A stretch of 64,000 bases of DNA from Chitinophagaceae bacterium (GTDB lineage Bacteria; Bacteroidota; Bacteroidia; Chitinophagales; Chitinophagaceae): NCBI GenBank assembly GCA_016787085.1, contig JAEUVJ010000045.1, forward strand, positions 53,221 to 117,220, in the 5' to 3' direction. The notes under the pieces are model-generated. The model was not told the DNA's origin. It was given only the letters and a program-made list of their open reading frames with translations, and searched no databases. The translations under genes were made by a program, and so were the position numbers. Below, piece by piece: positions 62,057 through 64,000 of the stretch (positions within the stretch are counted from its first letter, which is position 1; each line of letters opens with the position of its first letter).

Positions 62057-62855
62057 TCGCTTTTGCTTTAAGTTTTTCGACAAAACTGGCAAAAGCAATC
62101 GCCGGGTCGGCTTCCTTCATAAAAGTTTCCCCGATCAGGAAACCTTTGAAGCCGGCCTGTTTTAAAGTTACAATAGTTTCCACATCGCTGATACCGCTTT
62201 CTGCAATGGCAGGTTTGTCTGATGGTATCTTGTTAATAAGTCCCAGCGATGTTTGGATATCTACTTCGAATGTTTTTAAGTTACGGTTGTTCACACCCAC
62301 CATATCCACTTCGTCACAGATATGGTCCAGTTCCTCTTCATTGTGTATCTCCAGCAACACTTCCAGCCCGATGCTTTTGGCGTAGCCGGCCATCTGTTTT
62401 ACCTCTGCGGGTGACAAACAGGCTGCGATCAGTAATATCACATCTGCCCCGAAAGCTTTGGCTTCCGCTATTTGCCAGGGATCTATCATAAAATCCTTGC
62501 GCAGCACAGGCACATCAGTGATCACCTTTGTTTGTATAAGGTCATCGAGGTCGCCGCCGAAGAATTCTTCATCTGTCAGCACAGATATTCCGGCTGCACC
62601 GAGATGGCTATAAGGCACCACTACTGGTTCCGCTTCCAGTTCTTTTGTTTTGAACCATCCTTTGCTCGGGCTTTTTCTTTTGAACTCTGCAATAATGCCG
62701 GTACTCCCTTCTTTCAGCAGGCTCTGTACCAGGGAGCGGTTGGAGAACTTCCAGAAAAAGCCATCACGTTCAAAACGTTCAACACTACTCAATGGCTTGA
62801 ACTTTTCGATCTCCCTTTTTTTGTTAGCGATTATTGTATCTAATATCGTACTCAT
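62046..62855 (-). CDS. trpC: Indole-3-glycerol phosphate synthase
   Basis: The 269-residue TIM barrel has 'IIAEFKRKSPSKGW' (catalytic Glu and Lys), 'ISVLTDEEFFGGDLDDL', 'VPVLRKDFMIDPWQIAEAKAFGADVILLIAA', 'VGVNNRNLKTFEVD' and 'AIAESGISDVETI'. All are standard for TrpC. It cyclises CdRP to indole-3-glycerol phosphate. The stop of trpD overlaps its start by 4 bp (ATGA). Confidence 0.97.
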   Translation of the reverse strand: MSTILDTIIANKKREIEKFKPLSSVERFERDGFFWKFSNRSLVQSLLKEGSTGIIAEFKRKSPSKGWFKTKELEAEPVVVPYSHLGAAGISVLTDEEFFGGDLDDLIQTKVITDVPVLRKDFMIDPWQIAEAKAFGADVILLIAACLSPAEVKQMAGYAKSIGLEVLLEIHNEEELDHICDEVDMVGVNNRNLKTFEVDIQTSLGLINKIPSDKPAIAESGISDVETIVTLKQAGFKGFLIGETFMKEADPAIAFASFVEKLKAKANEN

Positions 62856-63844
62856 TGTAATGAAACCAGTTTTTGTAAAGCCTTATGAGCAGCACCGCTT
62901 TCGAGACTCCTCACTGCATCATTATAAGCATCATCATATACTTTGTACTTACCTGTGCACTGCAGGGCCATGGCCGCATTCGCCAGCACAACCGCATTCT
63001 GCGCCCATGTGCCTTCTCCTTTCAATATAGTAGCAAATATCTTTGCCGCTTCTTCTACGGAACTTCCGCCTGAAATATCCGTTGCTGATACCATCCGCTT
63101 TCCCAGTTGCTCCGGGGTCATGATCTTCTCCCCTTCGTTAGTGATCACTTTGGTATCATTGGTCAGCGATATCTCATCATACCCGTCAAGACCATGAATG
63201 ATAGTAAATGAATTGCCGGTCAGTTGCAAAAAATAATTATACACCCTTGCCATCTCCAGGTTATATACACCTACCAACTGAAATTTTGGCGAAGCGGGAT
63301 TCACCATCGGCCCAAGCATATTGAAGAAAGTGCGCATCGCCAGGTTCTTCCGTATCGGCCCTACCGTTTTCAATGCCGGGTGAAACATAGGAGCATGTAA
63401 GAAACATATACCTGCTTCCTCCACTTCCTTCTTCAGCTTATCATTATCATTTTTAAATTTATACCCCAATTGTTCCATTACATTGCTGGCGCCGCTTACA
63501 GACGAAGCGCCGTAATTACCATGCTTGGCTACTTTTTGCCCGGTACCCGCTACTATAAAACAGGCCAGTGTCGAGATATTGAAAGTATTCTTGCCATCCC
63601 CCCCGGTGCCTACTATATCAATAAGATCATATTCCTTCAGATCAACTTTCACACACAGTTCCAGCAAGGCATCCTGGAAGCCCTGCAATTCTTCTATAGT
63701 GATGCTCCGCATAAGATATACGGTCATGAAGGCTGTCACCTCATGCTCATTATACACGCCTTTACCTATATTCACCAGCACTTCTTTTGCCAGTGAACGA
63801 TCAAGCGTCTTATGTTCAAATAATAACTGGAGTATCTTTTTCAT
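62852..63844 (-). CDS. trpD: Anthranilate phosphoribosyltransferase
   Basis: The 330-residue protein has 'DIVGTGGDGKNTFNIST' (PRPP loop), 'KHGNYGASSVSGASNVMEQLGY' (anthranilate site) and 'GPMVNPASPKFQLVGVYN', all typical of TrpD. It attaches phosphoribose to anthranilate. The start is 18 bp after the GxxExxY stop. trpE and trpG should lie upstream, beyond the window. Confidence 0.96.
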   Translation of the reverse strand: MKKILQLLFEHKTLDRSLAKEVLVNIGKGVYNEHEVTAFMTVYLMRSITIEELQGFQDALLELCVKVDLKEYDLIDIVGTGGDGKNTFNISTLACFIVAGTGQKVAKHGNYGASSVSGASNVMEQLGYKFKNDNDKLKKEVEEAGICFLHAPMFHPALKTVGPIRKNLAMRTFFNMLGPMVNPASPKFQLVGVYNLEMARVYNYFLQLTGNSFTIIHGLDGYDEISLTNDTKVITNEGEKIMTPEQLGKRMVSATDISGGSSVEEAAKIFATILKGEGTWAQNAVVLANAAMALQCTGKYKVYDDAYNDAVRSLESGAAHKALQKLVSLQ

Positions 63845-63862
63845 TAGTCGTCTGAACTCTGA

Positions 63863-64000
63863 TTAATGGGATTTATTAGATTTAACAGGATGCGATACTA
63901 TTGTCGGACTATACTTCTTATTAGTCAACCGGTGAAATTCGAGTCGTTTACTGCCAAAATTGATCAGTAACCCGATCTCCAGATTGTATGCTTCGAGATA
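63863..64000 (-). CDS. GxxExxY family protein (C-terminal part only; rest off the right edge)
   Basis: Only the last 45 codons lie in the window. They read 'YLEAYNLEIGLLINFGSKRL' then 'EFHRLTNKKYSPTIVSHPVKSNKSH' and a TAA. The block 'YLxAYNLxIGLLINFGSKxLEFxRL' is the C-terminal signature of the GxxExxY (Iron-sulphur/DNA-related, function unclear) family. The gene is 18 bp upstream of trpD on the same strand, so it lies inside or beside the trp operon. Confidence 0.85.
   Translation of the reverse strand, partial: YLEAYNLEIGLLINFGSKRLEFHRLTNKKYSPTIVSHPVKSNKSH

Noticed and set aside
1..64000. CRISPR arrays, rRNA genes, complete insertion sequences
   Set aside because: No regularly spaced repeats, no rRNA-like sequence and no transposase-like protein were seen.

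Overview
The window comes from a Bacteroidota genome, most likely the Chitinophagaceae. The reasons are three SusC/SusD pairs with '...GCKK'-type lipoprotein signals, a Bacteroidota-type -7 box (TACATTTG) in front of a tRNA, FAS1 lipoproteins interleaved with SusC/SusD, DUF2911 and DUF4369/TlpA proteins, and intergenic palindromes of a kind common in that family. Taxonomy is inferred from gene content only.

Region 1 (1-19911, all minus strand) is a pectin-directed polysaccharide utilisation locus (PUL). In transcription order it encodes a four-FAS1 lipoprotein, SusC, SusD, two FAS1 plus beta-sandwich lipoproteins, a second SusC and SusD, two PL11 rhamnogalacturonan lyases, and a CE12-type rhamnogalacturonan acetylesterase cut by the left edge. 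A 0.6-kb leader holds candidate operators and a REP-like palindrome. A tRNA-Gln(CUG) on the plus strand, with its own promoter and terminator, separates it from region 2.

Region 2 (20622-40812) is a second PUL on the minus strand. It encodes MIOX (myo-inositol oxygenase), SusC, SusD, a purple-acid-phosphatase-like enzyme, a NagX/DUF5009 membrane protein, a frameshifted sodium/solute symporter, an unknown exported protein, and GH29, GH92, GH28 and GH97 enzymes. A LacI-type regulator is divergent from MIOX. Gaps are tiny, so this looks like one operon, apart from a hairpin terminator after susD. The same arrangement follows a susD in region 1.

Region 3 (40854-47241, minus) is a nucleotide-sugar cluster: DegT aminotransferase, UDP-glucose dehydrogenase, UDP-glucuronate decarboxylase, a second UDP-sugar dehydrogenase, RfbC and RfbD. 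Region 4 (47439-54413) is housekeeping: waaA (Kdo transferase), a conserved unknown protein, thymidine kinase, a DUF6263-like lipoprotein, ccmB/ccmC/ccmD-like genes for cytochrome c maturation, and glutamate dehydrogenase.

Region 5 (54520-58856) is a patchwork: a four-helix membrane protein, a ParE-type toxin-antitoxin pair between 40-bp direct repeats, an unknown protein, a DUF2911/TPR protein, repeat-derived palindromes and a TlpA-like thioredoxin. Region 6 (58900-64000, minus) is the tryptophan operon: a GxxExxY protein cut by the right edge, then trpD, trpC, trpF, trpB, a small lipoprotein and trpA. The start of trpB contains an in-frame palindromic repeat.

The most unusual points are the FAS1 lipoproteins inside the PUL, the combination of acid phosphatase and MIOX with glycosidases (a possible inositol-containing glycan substrate), the symporter frameshift, the toxin-antitoxin pair between duplicated gene ends, the repeat inside trpB, and ccmB/ccmC with an unusual start and motif.
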